Under the pieces are notes generated by a model. That model worked only from the letters and a program-made list of their open reading frames with translations. It ran no database searches and was not told the DNA's origin. A DNA stretch of 41,787 nt from NCBI GenBank assembly GCA_025937895.1, contig JAICQL010000048.1, positions 1 to 41,787 on the forward strand, in the 5' to 3' direction. The translations under genes and the position numbers were made by a program. Below, one piece after another: positions 30,646 through 37,825 of this stretch. The first letter of the stretch is position 1; each line of letters begins with the position of its first letter. The DNA is from Polyangiaceae bacterium. GTDB taxonomy: Bacteria; Myxococcota_A; Polyangia; Polyangiales; Polyangiaceae.

Positions 30646-30936
30646 TCAGGCCTGCTGCTGCGCGATGTTGACCGTCACCGCGACGTTGGCGATCTGCACG
30701 TCGCCCGACGACTCGTTCTCGTAGTCGTTACCCTCGTAGCCCTCGGCCTCGTACTTCTCGCCCTCGTAGCCGTAGTCATCCTTGCCGTAGCCCTTGCCGC
30801 AACCGCGGTACTCACGGCGGCGCCAGCCACCGCAGTGGCGGCGGCGGCGGTGGCAGTAGCCTCCCACGACCTGTGAGAGCTCGTCCTCACCGAGGAGGCT
30901 GAGGTTGGCGCTGCTGGTTTCATTGAGCTTGATCAT
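30646..30936 (-). CDS. Double-glycine-leader peptide (bacteriocin-like RiPP precursor candidate)
   Basis: 96 aa from the ATG at 30936 with AAGGA 7 nt upstream. The leader MIKLNETSSANLSLLGEDEL then SQVVGG is of the bacteriocin type: hydrophobic residues at the usual spacing, EL, and Gly25-Gly26 as the cut site of C39 peptidase transporters. The rest is unusual: a basic Cys-containing stretch (residues 27-52, Cys28, 35 and 46, many Arg/His/Gly), an acidic stretch of five-residue Tyr-Glu periodicity (53-77, YEGEKYEAEGYEG type), and a hydrophobic tail (79-92). A candidate secreted peptide, perhaps metal-binding through Cys/His. No transporter or modifying enzyme is in the window. Rejecting a RiPP role, it may be a GG-exported structural peptide. 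Confidence 0.7.
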   Translation of the reverse strand: MIKLNETSSANLSLLGEDELSQVVGGYCHRRRRHCGGWRRREYRGCGKGYGKDDYGYEGEKYEAEGYEGNDYENESSGDVQIANVAVTVNIAQQQA

Positions 30937-31046
30937 GTGCCTGTCCTTCTCTTCGTTGGCCGGGCTCTTCCGCCCGCGCTCGCCTTCTCTCAAAGCACGG
31001 GGCGTGCCAGGCAGCAGCACGCGGGAAATCGCCCGATCTGCGCCGC

Positions 31047-31122
31047 TTGCATCATGCAACACAGGCCTCAGACAGTCCGGGGCACGGACGCTGACAGTCC
31101 TGCCTTGCGCGCGGACTGTCAG
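31047..31122. promoter_or_regulatory. Cluster of palindromes upstream of the GG-leader peptide gene
   Basis: The 254-bp gap before the peptide gene contains a perfect palindrome TTGCAT-C-ATGCAA (31047-31059), a box GACAGTCC (31071-31078) repeated 22 bp later (31093-31100), and its inverted copy, so that CTGACAGTCC (31091-31100) and GGACTGTCAG (31113-31122) form a perfect 10-bp inverted repeat with a 12-nt loop. The density of elements at helical spacing suggests regulator binding. The inverted repeat could instead be a terminator for the sigma-factor transcript, which ends at 31191. Confidence 0.5.
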
Positions 31123-31190
31123 GTCGCCCTGAGCAATGCCTCGATCGTCGCTGCAAGGGCGGAGGAGCGCCGCTGCCTCGATGAAATGGC

Positions 31191-31448
31191 TCAGTGAAAC
31201 AGCGCCAGCGTGTCCTGAACGGCCCACGCCAGCTGCCACAGCCCAAGTGCAATCAGCACGGCGGGCTCGACCAGCTGATGGTAGGTGCGCTGCCAGGCGC
31301 GAATGGGCCGCTGCGCGCCATGCCGCTGGCCCTCGCGCAACGCCAGGTGCGCGCGGCGCCGGATCTGCTCGGCCCGACCGGCGGCCACGTCGTGCGCCGG
31401 CAAGCTGGCAAGCGGGTCTCGGTCATCGTTCAGGGGGGGGTCGGTCAT
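31191..31448 (-). CDS. Small membrane protein coupled to an ECF sigma factor (anti-sigma candidate)
   Basis: 85 aa. Its ATG overlaps the sigma-factor stop (ATGA). The N-terminal half is acidic then helical (DPLASLPAHDVAAGRAEQIRRRAHLALREGQ), and one membrane helix lies near the C-terminus (about 60-80, PAVLIALGLWQLAWAV). Cytoplasmic helix plus one membrane anchor, coupled to an ECF gene, suits a small anti-sigma factor; no zinc-binding His-x3-Cys-x2-Cys motif is present, so it is not of the ZAS type. Function inferred from context only. Confidence 0.7.
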   Translation of the reverse strand: MTDPPLNDDRDPLASLPAHDVAAGRAEQIRRRAHLALREGQRHGAQRPIRAWQRTYHQLVEPAVLIALGLWQLAWAVQDTLALFH

Positions 31449-32131
31449 GGGCGCTCCTTCTCCAGCTGCTCGAGCCTGTGGCGAAGCCTGGCACGGGCGC
31501 GAGCCAGGCGCTGGCGCGTGGCCTCCGCGCTGATACCCAGCAGCGCCGCCACCTGCGCCGGCTCCAGCCCCGAGCCGCTGCACAACAGCAGCACCTCGCG
31601 CTGCTCCAGCGGCAGCTGCAGCAGGGCGCGCTCCAGCTCACGCTGCGCGCCGCTGGCGGCCAGCGCCTCGAAGGGAGAGGGCTGCGCGGCCTGCGGCAGC
31701 CAGCCGAGCTGGCGCAGGCGCTCGGCGTCCAGCAGCCGCCAGCGGCGATGGCTGCGATACAGGTTGCGGGCGACCGTGAACAACCACGGGCGTAGCCGTG
31801 TGTCCGCCGGTAGCTGCGGCGCCGCGCGCGCGAGGCGCAGCCAGGTCTCCTGCAGCAGGTCCTCCGCGAGCTCCGTCCGGCCGCAGAGACGCACCAGGAA
31901 CGAATACAACGGGGCGCGCAGCACTAGGTATGCACGATCAAACGCAGCGCAGTCCCCCGCCGCAAGGCCGCGCAGGAGGTCCGGGTCCGAGAGCTCCACC
32001 AGCTCGCACGACGCACGAGCGGCCCCCCCGTGACCAAAAATCGTGTCACGGTCCGGCGCCTCGAGCGTCGTGGAGACAGCGCCCGGCCCGCGCAGGTTGC
32101 GCCCGCGGCTCGCACCGGGAGAAAGGCTCAT
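31445..32131 (-). CDS. ECF-type RNA polymerase sigma factor
   Basis: 228 aa from the ATG at 32131; the first 45 residues are poorly ordered and a GTG at 31999 is an alternative start. Region 2: DPDLLRGLAAGDCAAFDRAYLVLRAPLYSFLVRLCG, ELAEDLLQETWLRLARA, LRPWLFTVARNLYRSHRR. Region 4: LPLEQREVLLLCSGSGLEPAQVAALLGISAEATRQRLARARARLRHRL, a helix-turn-helix. It differs clearly from the sigma factor of the bufferin locus. It is coupled to a small membrane protein that may hold it inactive. Targets are unknown; the GG-leader gene immediately downstream is a candidate. The start lies 5 bp from the divergent gene at 32137, so their promoters must overlap coding sequence or the start is internal. Confidence 0.88.
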   Translation of the reverse strand: MSLSPGASRGRNLRGPGAVSTTLEAPDRDTIFGHGGAARASCELVELSDPDLLRGLAAGDCAAFDRAYLVLRAPLYSFLVRLCGRTELAEDLLQETWLRLARAAPQLPADTRLRPWLFTVARNLYRSHRRWRLLDAERLRQLGWLPQAAQPSPFEALAASGAQRELERALLQLPLEQREVLLLCSGSGLEPAQVAALLGISAEATRQRLARARARLRHRLEQLEKERP

Positions 32132-32136
32132 CGAGC

Positions 32137-32508
32137 ATGCGATTTCTACACTTCATGACAGAGGGTGGCTGGGGAATGTGGTTCATCCTGGCCTTCGGTC
32201 TGATCACCGTGGCCGCCGCCGCGGGCTTTGCGCGGCGCCCCAGCCCCGGAGCGGAGCAGGCGGTGCGGAGCCTCAGCCGCGCCACCACCTTTTCCATGCT
32301 GTCCACGGTGTGCCTCGATCTCGCCGCCGTGGGCTCACGCATCCCCAACGAGCCAGCCTTCGCCAGCCATCCGCAGATCCACTTTGTGGTGATGGAGGGC
32401 ATCGCCGAGTCGCTCGCGCCCGCCATCCTGGGCAGCACCCTGCTCTGCTTCGTCTGGCTGCTGGTGGCGGTGGGTCAGCGCCGCCTCGCGCGCGAGCTCG
32501 CGCCCTGA
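32137..32508 (+). CDS. Small membrane protein, MotA/TolQ/ExbB-like opening
   Basis: 123 aa from the ATG at 32137, with AAAGG about 10 nt upstream. It opens MRFLHFMTEGGWGMWFILAFGLITVAAAAGFA, resembling the first helix of MotA/TolQ/ExbB proteins (GGWGMW). There are two more hydrophobic segments (about 48-65 and 88-113) but the protein is too short for a full proton-channel subunit. Short proteins of this kind are frequent in myxobacteria and uncharacterised. It diverges from the ECF sigma gene with 5 bp between start codons, hinting at co-regulation. Confidence 0.7.
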   Translation: MRFLHFMTEGGWGMWFILAFGLITVAAAAGFARRPSPGAEQAVRSLSRATTFSMLSTVCLDLAAVGSRIPNEPAFASHPQIHFVVMEGIAESLAPAILGSTLLCFVWLLVAVGQRRLARELAP

Positions 32509-32616
32509 GGCGAGCGAATCGCCGTCACGCGAGCGGCACTCGCGCGTCGTCTGGGATGAACGCTGGCGCGGACGCTCACACGGGGTGAGCGGGCTCGCTC
32601 GGCAGAAGAGGAACCC

Positions 32617-33108
32617 ATGAAGACGATGATGGCGATGCTCACGGTGATCGGCGCGACGGGCTGCCTGGCGGGCGAGGCGGAGGTAGCACCACGCACGGCC
32701 AGCGCCGAGCCGGGCGCTGCCGCGCGGGCGCAGCCGCTCGAGGCTGAAGCCGCGCCGGCATCGACGGAGGAGAGCTGCCGCGCGCTGATGCAACGCCAGC
32801 GCACCTGCACCACGCAGTTCATCCCGGCGCTGGTCGACGCCCGCGTGCAACACGACACCCCGCCTGGCGTGGCTGAGCGCGAGCGCGAGCGCGGGCGTGA
32901 GGCGCTGGTGGCGGAAGCCCTCGCCGAGTGGGAGAGCGACGCGCAGGATCCGAACATTGCTGCCCTGTGCGCTGACATCGCCCAGGCCATCTCGCAGGAG
33001 AAAGACGCCCTGCTGCGCGACTCGGTCAGCCAGTGTCTGGCGCAAGCTGGTTGTGAGGCCTTCGTTTCCTGCGCAGTGCCACTCAACCTGGTGCACTGGA
33101 AGAGCTGA
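32617..33108 (+). CDS. Small Cys-containing lipoprotein
   Basis: 163 aa with GAGGA 4-5 nt before the ATG. MKTMMAMLTVIGATGC is a short lipoprotein signal (Cys16). An Ala/Pro/Glu linker (17-50) leads to a helical domain (about 52-163) with four Cys in two pairs: ESCRALMQRQRTCTTQF, ALCADIAQ, and CLAQAGCEAFVSC. This spacing recalls small disulfide-stapled helical lipoproteins of myxobacteria. No known family is recognised. It stands alone between a small membrane gene and the VOC-kinase fusion. Confidence 0.75.
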   Translation: MKTMMAMLTVIGATGCLAGEAEVAPRTASAEPGAAARAQPLEAEAAPASTEESCRALMQRQRTCTTQFIPALVDARVQHDTPPGVAERERERGREALVAEALAEWESDAQDPNIAALCADIAQAISQEKDALLRDSVSQCLAQAGCEAFVSCAVPLNLVHWKS

Positions 33109-33126
33109 GCACGAGCGTTGCTTCGG

Positions 33127-33150
33127 CTGCACCCTGCACCCTGCACCCTG
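33127..33150 (+). repeat. Three 7-bp CTGCACC tandem repeats
   Basis: Three exact copies and a partial fourth, 19 bp after the lipoprotein stop. The following 90 bp contain further scattered CTGCACG and GCTTCGGCTGCG echoes. A simple-sequence region in a 228-bp non-coding gap. Confidence 0.75.
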
Positions 33151-33336
33151 CGCGCCTTCACGCTGTGCGCTGCTTCGGCTGCGCGCCTCCACGCTGCACG
33201 ACTCAACGCTGCACGGTGCACGCCGTGATGCACGCCGAACACCAGCGCGGGGCGCGAGCAGACGCCCGCGTCTCGCGCCGGTCGCGCTGAAGAAGGAAGC
33301 TTCCGCCGGAGCGCGCCCGGAGGCCATGCTGCGCCC

Positions 33337-34401
33337 ATGAACGACACCACTTCGCTCTGTCCGCTGCTCGTGGTACGCGGGGCTGCTCGCGCCATCGACT
33401 TCTACCAGCGCGCGCTCGGCGCCCAGCTGCTCGCCTGCTACGAGCACGGCGCCGCGCGCCACGTCAGCCACGCCGATCTGGCGCTCGGCGCTGCGCGCTT
33501 CGCCCTCACCGAGGAGTTGCGGGAATGGAACAGTGACGCGCCGCCGTCGCTCGGCGGGTCCGCCGTGGTGCTGCAGCTCGGGGTGACGGACGCCGCGCTG
33601 GCGCTCGAACGGCTGTGCGCCGCGGGCGCGAGCGTGGTGTTTCCGCTCCAGACCTTCGCCGGCGAGTGGATGGCGCGCGTCCGCGATCCGTTCGGACACT
33701 TCTGGCTACTGCGCCAGCGGCTCGAGCCGCTCTCGGTCGACGAGATCCAGCGGCGCCGGGATGAGCTGTTCTCCCAGCTAGCCTCTCAGCTGGGCGCACC
33801 CGCCCGGGCGCCCGCCAAAGATGCGTCGACCATAGAAGGCCACCCGCACGCAAGGCAAGCGCCAAATCTCGCACGCGAACGGCGTGCTGCCCGCGTGCAC
33901 CTCATCCTGGGGCCGGTGGGCGCCGGCAAGTCCACCTTCGCCACGAAGCTCGCGCAGCAGTCGTCGCCCCAGCCGCTGCGGCTGACCCTGGATGACTGGA
34001 TGGCGACGTTGTTCAGACCGGACCGCCCCGCGACGGGGCTGCCCGCCTGGTATGCCGAGCGCGCAGAGCGCTGCATCGATCAGATCTGGAAGCTGGCTCG
34101 CCAGCTCATCGCGCGGGGCGAGGACGTGCTGCTGGAGCTTGGCCTGCTGCGCCGTGAAGAGCGCGAGCGCTTCTATGCGCGCGTGAACGAGGCCGGGCTA
34201 CCGCTGACCGTGTATGTGCTCGACGCCGCACGCGAGGTGCGCCGCGCGCGCGTGCTGGAGCGTAACCGCGAGCAGGGTGAGACGTTCTCGATGCTGGTGC
34301 CGCCCGAGATCTTCGAGCTGGCGAGCGACCTGTGGCAGGCGCCCGAGCCCGACGAGTGCCGGCAGCGCGACGTGCGCTTTTTGCGCACCGACGTGGACTG
34401 A
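33337..34401 (+). CDS. VOC (glyoxalase-like) domain fused to P-loop kinase domain
   Basis: 354 aa. Residues 1-130 form a PhnB-like VOC domain (LVVRGAARAIDFYQRALGAQLL, GEWMARVRDPFGHFWLL) built from paired beta-alpha-beta3 units, often used for small-molecule binding or metal-dependent isomerisation. A linker (130-185) leads to an AAA_33/zeta-toxin-like P-loop domain: Walker A GPVGAGKST (192-200), LTLDDWM, LLELGLLRREERERFYARV and a late VLERNREQGETF with Arg residues of lid type. Such kinases phosphorylate small molecules such as sugars, nucleosides or antibiotics. The two domains in one chain suggest that the VOC part binds or alters what the kinase phosphorylates. Single-domain relatives of each half are common. 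Substrate unknown. Confidence 0.85.
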   Translation: MNDTTSLCPLLVVRGAARAIDFYQRALGAQLLACYEHGAARHVSHADLALGAARFALTEELREWNSDAPPSLGGSAVVLQLGVTDAALALERLCAAGASVVFPLQTFAGEWMARVRDPFGHFWLLRQRLEPLSVDEIQRRRDELFSQLASQLGAPARAPAKDASTIEGHPHARQAPNLARERRAARVHLILGPVGAGKSTFATKLAQQSSPQPLRLTLDDWMATLFRPDRPATGLPAWYAERAERCIDQIWKLARQLIARGEDVLLELGLLRREERERFYARVNEAGLPLTVYVLDAAREVRRARVLERNREQGETFSMLVPPEIFELASDLWQAPEPDECRQRDVRFLRTDVD

Positions 34402-34428
34402 GCGCGCGAGCGCCCGCGAGCTACTGCG

Positions 34429-35268
34429 CTACAGCTTCCACCTGTGGCGCAGGCTCGCCATCACCAGCGACTGGTAGCGCTGGGGCATCCAGCGCACCAC
34501 CCGATCGATCAGCCTGGCATCCGCGCCGACCAGCAGCCGGGCGTCGTTGCGCTGAACCGCCCGCAGGATGGCGCGGGCGCAGACTTCCGGGGTGTTGCGA
34601 GCCAGCTCGGTCTCGAACTCGCGCACGGACAGCTCGCGGTCCCGGAACAGCCTGCTCGGATTGACGGGGTGGCGCGAGGAACGTGCGATGTTGGTCGCGA
34701 TGCCGCCCGGGTACACGCACGTCACCCCCACGGGCCTCTGCTCCAGGATCAGCTCCATGCGCAGCGCCTCCGTGAAGCCCTTCACCGCGAACTTGGCAGC
34801 GTTGTAGGCCCCCTGCGTGGGTACGGCCATCACGCCAAAGATGCTCGAGACGTTCACCACGTGGCCCTCACCCGAGCGGATCAGGTGCGGCAGGAAGGCC
34901 TGCGTGCCGTGAACCACGCCCCAGAAGTTGATGTTCATCAACCACTCGAAATCCCCGAGCGCCAGCTCCGAGATGGCCACCGTCAGCGACACGCCCGCGT
35001 TGTTCACGATCACGTTCACCCCGCCGTGGTGCGCCGCCACCTCGTCCGCCCAGGCGAAGACGCGCTCGCGCTGCGCCACGTCCACGGCCGCGACGTGCGC
35101 CTCGGCCCCCAGCTCACGCACCTTTGCCGCGCTCTCCTCCAGCTGCGCCCTGTCGATGTCGGAGAGCGCGAGCCGGGCGCCGCGGGCGGCCCAGGCTACT
35201 GCCAGCGCGCGACCGATGCCGCTGCCCGCGCCCGTGATGGCCACCACCTTGCCTGCGAAACTCTTCAT
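34429..35268 (-). CDS. SDR family oxidoreductase of the monooxygenase operon
   Basis: 279 aa. Its ATG overlaps the monooxygenase stop (ATGA). Motifs: TGAGSGIG (12-19), NNAG (89-92), Ser142 (NVSSIFG), Tyr155-x3-Lys159 (AYNAAKFAVKGFTEALR), PGGIATNIA. The C-terminal RHPVNPSRLFRD and RLIDRVVRWMPQRYQSLV segments are typical of SDRs paired with FAD monooxygenases and lipid or steroid-alcohol metabolism in actinobacteria and myxobacteria. It probably makes or removes the ketone used by the neighbouring enzyme. NADP or NAD preference is not clear. Confidence 0.93.
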   Translation of the reverse strand: MKSFAGKVVAITGAGSGIGRALAVAWAARGARLALSDIDRAQLEESAAKVRELGAEAHVAAVDVAQRERVFAWADEVAAHHGGVNVIVNNAGVSLTVAISELALGDFEWLMNINFWGVVHGTQAFLPHLIRSGEGHVVNVSSIFGVMAVPTQGAYNAAKFAVKGFTEALRMELILEQRPVGVTCVYPGGIATNIARSSRHPVNPSRLFRDRELSVREFETELARNTPEVCARAILRAVQRNDARLLVGADARLIDRVVRWMPQRYQSLVMASLRHRWKL

Positions 35269-36746
35269 GCGGGCTGACCCTGGGGCGCCCCGGGCGACTG
35301 CGCCGCTGGGCTCGGAGCGGCTGAAAACTCCAGCTCCGAGAAGCTTGCCCAGCGGAAACGAAGCCAGTCCAGCAGATAGCTCTGGCTCACCCGCCAGGGC
35401 CCGCGGCTGCCCTGCCGCGGGAAGCGATGCGCCCCGCGCTGCACGTAGCTGGACGAGAGATCCACGAACGGCCGCAACGGCCCCGCGTCAGCGCGGAGCA
35501 CGGGCACGCACTTGCGATATCCATGCCGCTTCATGTGCTGGAGCAACCTGCAGACGTAGCGGGCCGTGAGCTCGCTGCGCAAGGTCCACGAGGCATTGCT
35601 GTAACCGAACGACGCCACCAGGTTCGGGATGCCGCTGAACATCAGCCCTCGATAGCTCAGCGACTGCGCTGCGGCGCAGGGCACCGCGTCGATCACCAGC
35701 TCCAGGTTGCTCATCAGCTGCAGCTCGAACCCGGTCGCCGTGACCACCAGCTCCGCCGGCAGCTGCGAGCCATCGGCAAGCACCAGCCCCGAGGGTGTGA
35801 ACGACGTCACGCTGCCCGTCACGACAGAGGCTCGCCCCGAGCGGATGGCTCGAAACAGATCGCCGTCCGGCGCGATGCACAGCCGCTGCCGCCAGGGCTG
35901 GTAGCGGGGCGAGAAGTGCACGTCCACGTCGCAGCTCTCGCCGAGCGCACGCCGGGCGCGCTGCAGGATGGCCCTGCGCGCCAGCCGCGGCGCGCGGCGG
36001 CAGAGCTGAAACACCAGCTGCCCGATGAGGATGTTGCGCCAGCGCACGAGCGCCGCGCTGAGCTGGTTGCTGCCCAGCGCGGCGACCAGCGGCTCCCGCG
36101 AGGACAGGGCCAGCACATAGCTGGGCGAGCGCTGCAGCAAGGTGACGTGCGCCGCGCTCTGCGCCAGCGCCGGTACGAGTGACACCGCCGTTGCGCCACT
36201 GCCGATGACCACCACTCGCTTGCCCGCATACGCCAGCTCGGGCGGCCAGTGCTGGGGGTGAACGATCTGCCCGAGAAAGCGCTCTGCGCCCGCGAGCTCG
36301 GGGCGGTAGCCCCGGGCAGGGTCATAGTAGCCCGTGCACATGTAGAGGAAGCCGCACGAGAGCTGCACGGTGCCGCCCCCCGCTCGCTCCACCGTCACCG
36401 TCCAGCGGCACGTCTGCGAGGACCAGCTGGCGCGGCGCACGGTGTGGCCGAAGCGCAGCCGCTCGTACAGGCCGTGCTCGTGGGCGGTGTCCTTCAGGTA
36501 TTGCAGGATGGTCGCGCCGTCGGCCACGGCGCGCGGCGCGGTCCATGGCCGAAAGGAGAAGCCGAACGTGTACATGTCCGAGTCCGAGCGGACCCCCGGG
36601 TAGCGAAACAGCTGCCAGGTGCCGCCGAGCTCGGTTCGGGCTTCGAGGATGGCCAGACGCAGCTCGGGGCAGCGAGCACGCAGGTGCACCGCGGCGCCGA
36701 TACCCGAGATGCCAGCGCCAACGACCAGCACATCCAGATGCTCCAT
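35265..36746 (-). CDS. FAD-dependent Baeyer-Villiger-type monooxygenase (EthA-like)
   Basis: 493 aa. FAD motif GAGISG (10-15), the Baeyer-Villiger fingerprint FLGQIVHPQHWP (157-168), the NADPH motif GSGATA (182-187), and ELVVTATGF near residue 332, which marks the third conserved FMO/BVMO site. HPQ in place of HTxxW is the EthA variant. The enzyme inserts oxygen next to a ketone, or oxidises a soft heteroatom, using NADPH and O2. A Pro-rich tail ends the protein. The ATG has only a close GGAGAGG. It is the first gene of a coupled two-gene operon with an SDR; together they suggest alcohol-ketone-ester chemistry on a lipophilic substrate. Confidence 0.93.
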   Translation of the reverse strand: MEHLDVLVVGAGISGIGAAVHLRARCPELRLAILEARTELGGTWQLFRYPGVRSDSDMYTFGFSFRPWTAPRAVADGATILQYLKDTAHEHGLYERLRFGHTVRRASWSSQTCRWTVTVERAGGGTVQLSCGFLYMCTGYYDPARGYRPELAGAERFLGQIVHPQHWPPELAYAGKRVVVIGSGATAVSLVPALAQSAAHVTLLQRSPSYVLALSSREPLVAALGSNQLSAALVRWRNILIGQLVFQLCRRAPRLARRAILQRARRALGESCDVDVHFSPRYQPWRQRLCIAPDGDLFRAIRSGRASVVTGSVTSFTPSGLVLADGSQLPAELVVTATGFELQLMSNLELVIDAVPCAAAQSLSYRGLMFSGIPNLVASFGYSNASWTLRSELTARYVCRLLQHMKRHGYRKCVPVLRADAGPLRPFVDLSSSYVQRGAHRFPRQGSRGPWRVSQSYLLDWLRFRWASFSELEFSAAPSPAAQSPGAPQGQPA

Positions 36747-36831
36747 CCTCTCCGCATAGCAGGGAACCAGGACAATCGGGGACCTCTGCTACGAGCGCTC
36801 GCGCCGCGCGCTCGCCGTGACGTCAGAGACG

Positions 36832-37467
36832 TCAGGCGCGCTTCAAGAACGCTAGCGTGCGCTGCCAGGCTTGATCCGCCGCTGCACGGTTGTACGCCTG
36901 GGCGCGGTCGGACTCGAAGAACCAGTGGCTCGTGCCCGGGTAACGATGCACGGTTAGCTTGCGGCCGGCACGCTGCAGATCGGCCTCCATCTTTTCCACC
37001 GCGGCCTCGGGCTCGAACTCATCGGCCTCGGCAAAGTGGCCCAGGTACTCTGCCCGCGCCGCGCTGTAGTCACCGTCGCGCGTGCCATAGAAGACCACCA
37101 CCGAGCGCACCCGTGCCGGATCTTGCACGGAGTGCTCCAGCGCGAAGAATGCGCCCAGGGAGAAGCCGATGAGTGCCAGGCCCGGCGCCCCTGCCCGCTC
37201 CACGACGTACTGCGCCGCGGCTGCCACCTGTGCGCGCGCCTGGCCGGCGTCCAGCGCACGGCTCAGCGCCTCGGCCTCGGGGATCTGGTCCACCACCTTG
37301 CCGTGATAGAGGTCGGGGGCGAACGCGACGAAGCCGGCCTCGGCGAGCTGGGTGCAGAACGCCTTGATCGTGTCGTTCAGGCCCCACCAGGCGTGCAGGA
37401 CCAACACGGCATCACCTTTGCCACCAGCTGGAAGAGCAAGAAAGCCATCGGGTTGTGTGGATCCCAT
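36832..37467 (-). CDS. Dienelactone hydrolase family protein
   Basis: 211 aa from the ATG at 37467; the AGGAG is 6 nt away, whereas an ATG two codons earlier touches it. alpha/beta-hydrolase fold: LHAWWGLND (25-32), nucleophile elbow GFSLG with Ser103, GHFAEADEFEP with Asp149 and PGTSHWFF with His181. Classical dienelactone hydrolases use Cys at the nucleophile, so this Ser form is a variant seen in the broader family. The substrate is unknown. It lies 85 bp after the monooxygenase start, but as both are leftward, it is downstream of the FG-GAP gene and not part of the monooxygenase operon. Confidence 0.88.
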   Translation of the reverse strand: MGSTQPDGFLALPAGGKGDAVLVLHAWWGLNDTIKAFCTQLAEAGFVAFAPDLYHGKVVDQIPEAEALSRALDAGQARAQVAAAAQYVVERAGAPGLALIGFSLGAFFALEHSVQDPARVRSVVVFYGTRDGDYSAARAEYLGHFAEADEFEPEAAVEKMEADLQRAGRKLTVHRYPGTSHWFFESDRAQAYNRAAADQAWQRTLAFLKRA

Positions 37468-37750
37468 CGTCATCTCCTAAGGTTGATCGAGCCCCTCGCG
37501 CGGAGGCATATCACGACCTCCCCCCGTGACGTCCAAAACGCTGCCAAGCCAGGCTGGCGAGCACGCTGCGTCGTCGGCGTTTCGACAGCTGCAATACGCT
37601 GCAGCGCGCAGTAAATCCGCGCTTGCCACGCCGCGCAACGCTGAGCCAGGGCTTTGCGCACGAGCCCGGCAGGCACGACAAACGTCTGCCGTTACCGGCG
37701 TGTAGCCGCTCGGAGCTCAGCTGCAACTGCAAGCACACGGCCGATCGACG

Positions 37751-37808
37751 GCGGGCCGGCCTCCTCGAGCGAACGCCCTACCAAGGCGCTCGCGGAGCAC
37801 CGGCCCGC
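37751..37808 (-). terminator. Long GC-rich hairpin after the FG-GAP gene
   Basis: Perfect 9-bp outer arms GCGGGCCGG (37751-37759) and CCGGCCCGC (37800-37808) enclose an inner stem (GCGA.CGCC / GGCG.TCGC). It begins 18 bp after the stop at 37826 on the transcribed strand. No U tract. The rest of the 358-bp gap 37468-37825 shows no gene. Confidence 0.45.
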
Positions 37809-37825
37809 GACGATCGCAAGCGCGC

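Noticed and set aside
30057..30671. 204-aa plus-strand frame
   Set aside because: No codon bias, no ribosome site, and overlaps the small lipoprotein and the end of the GG-leader gene on the other strand.
34262..34286. GTAACC-N15-CGTT on the plus strand
   Set aside because: One base off the four-copy motif, lies inside the VOC-kinase gene, and no plus-strand gene begins downstream.
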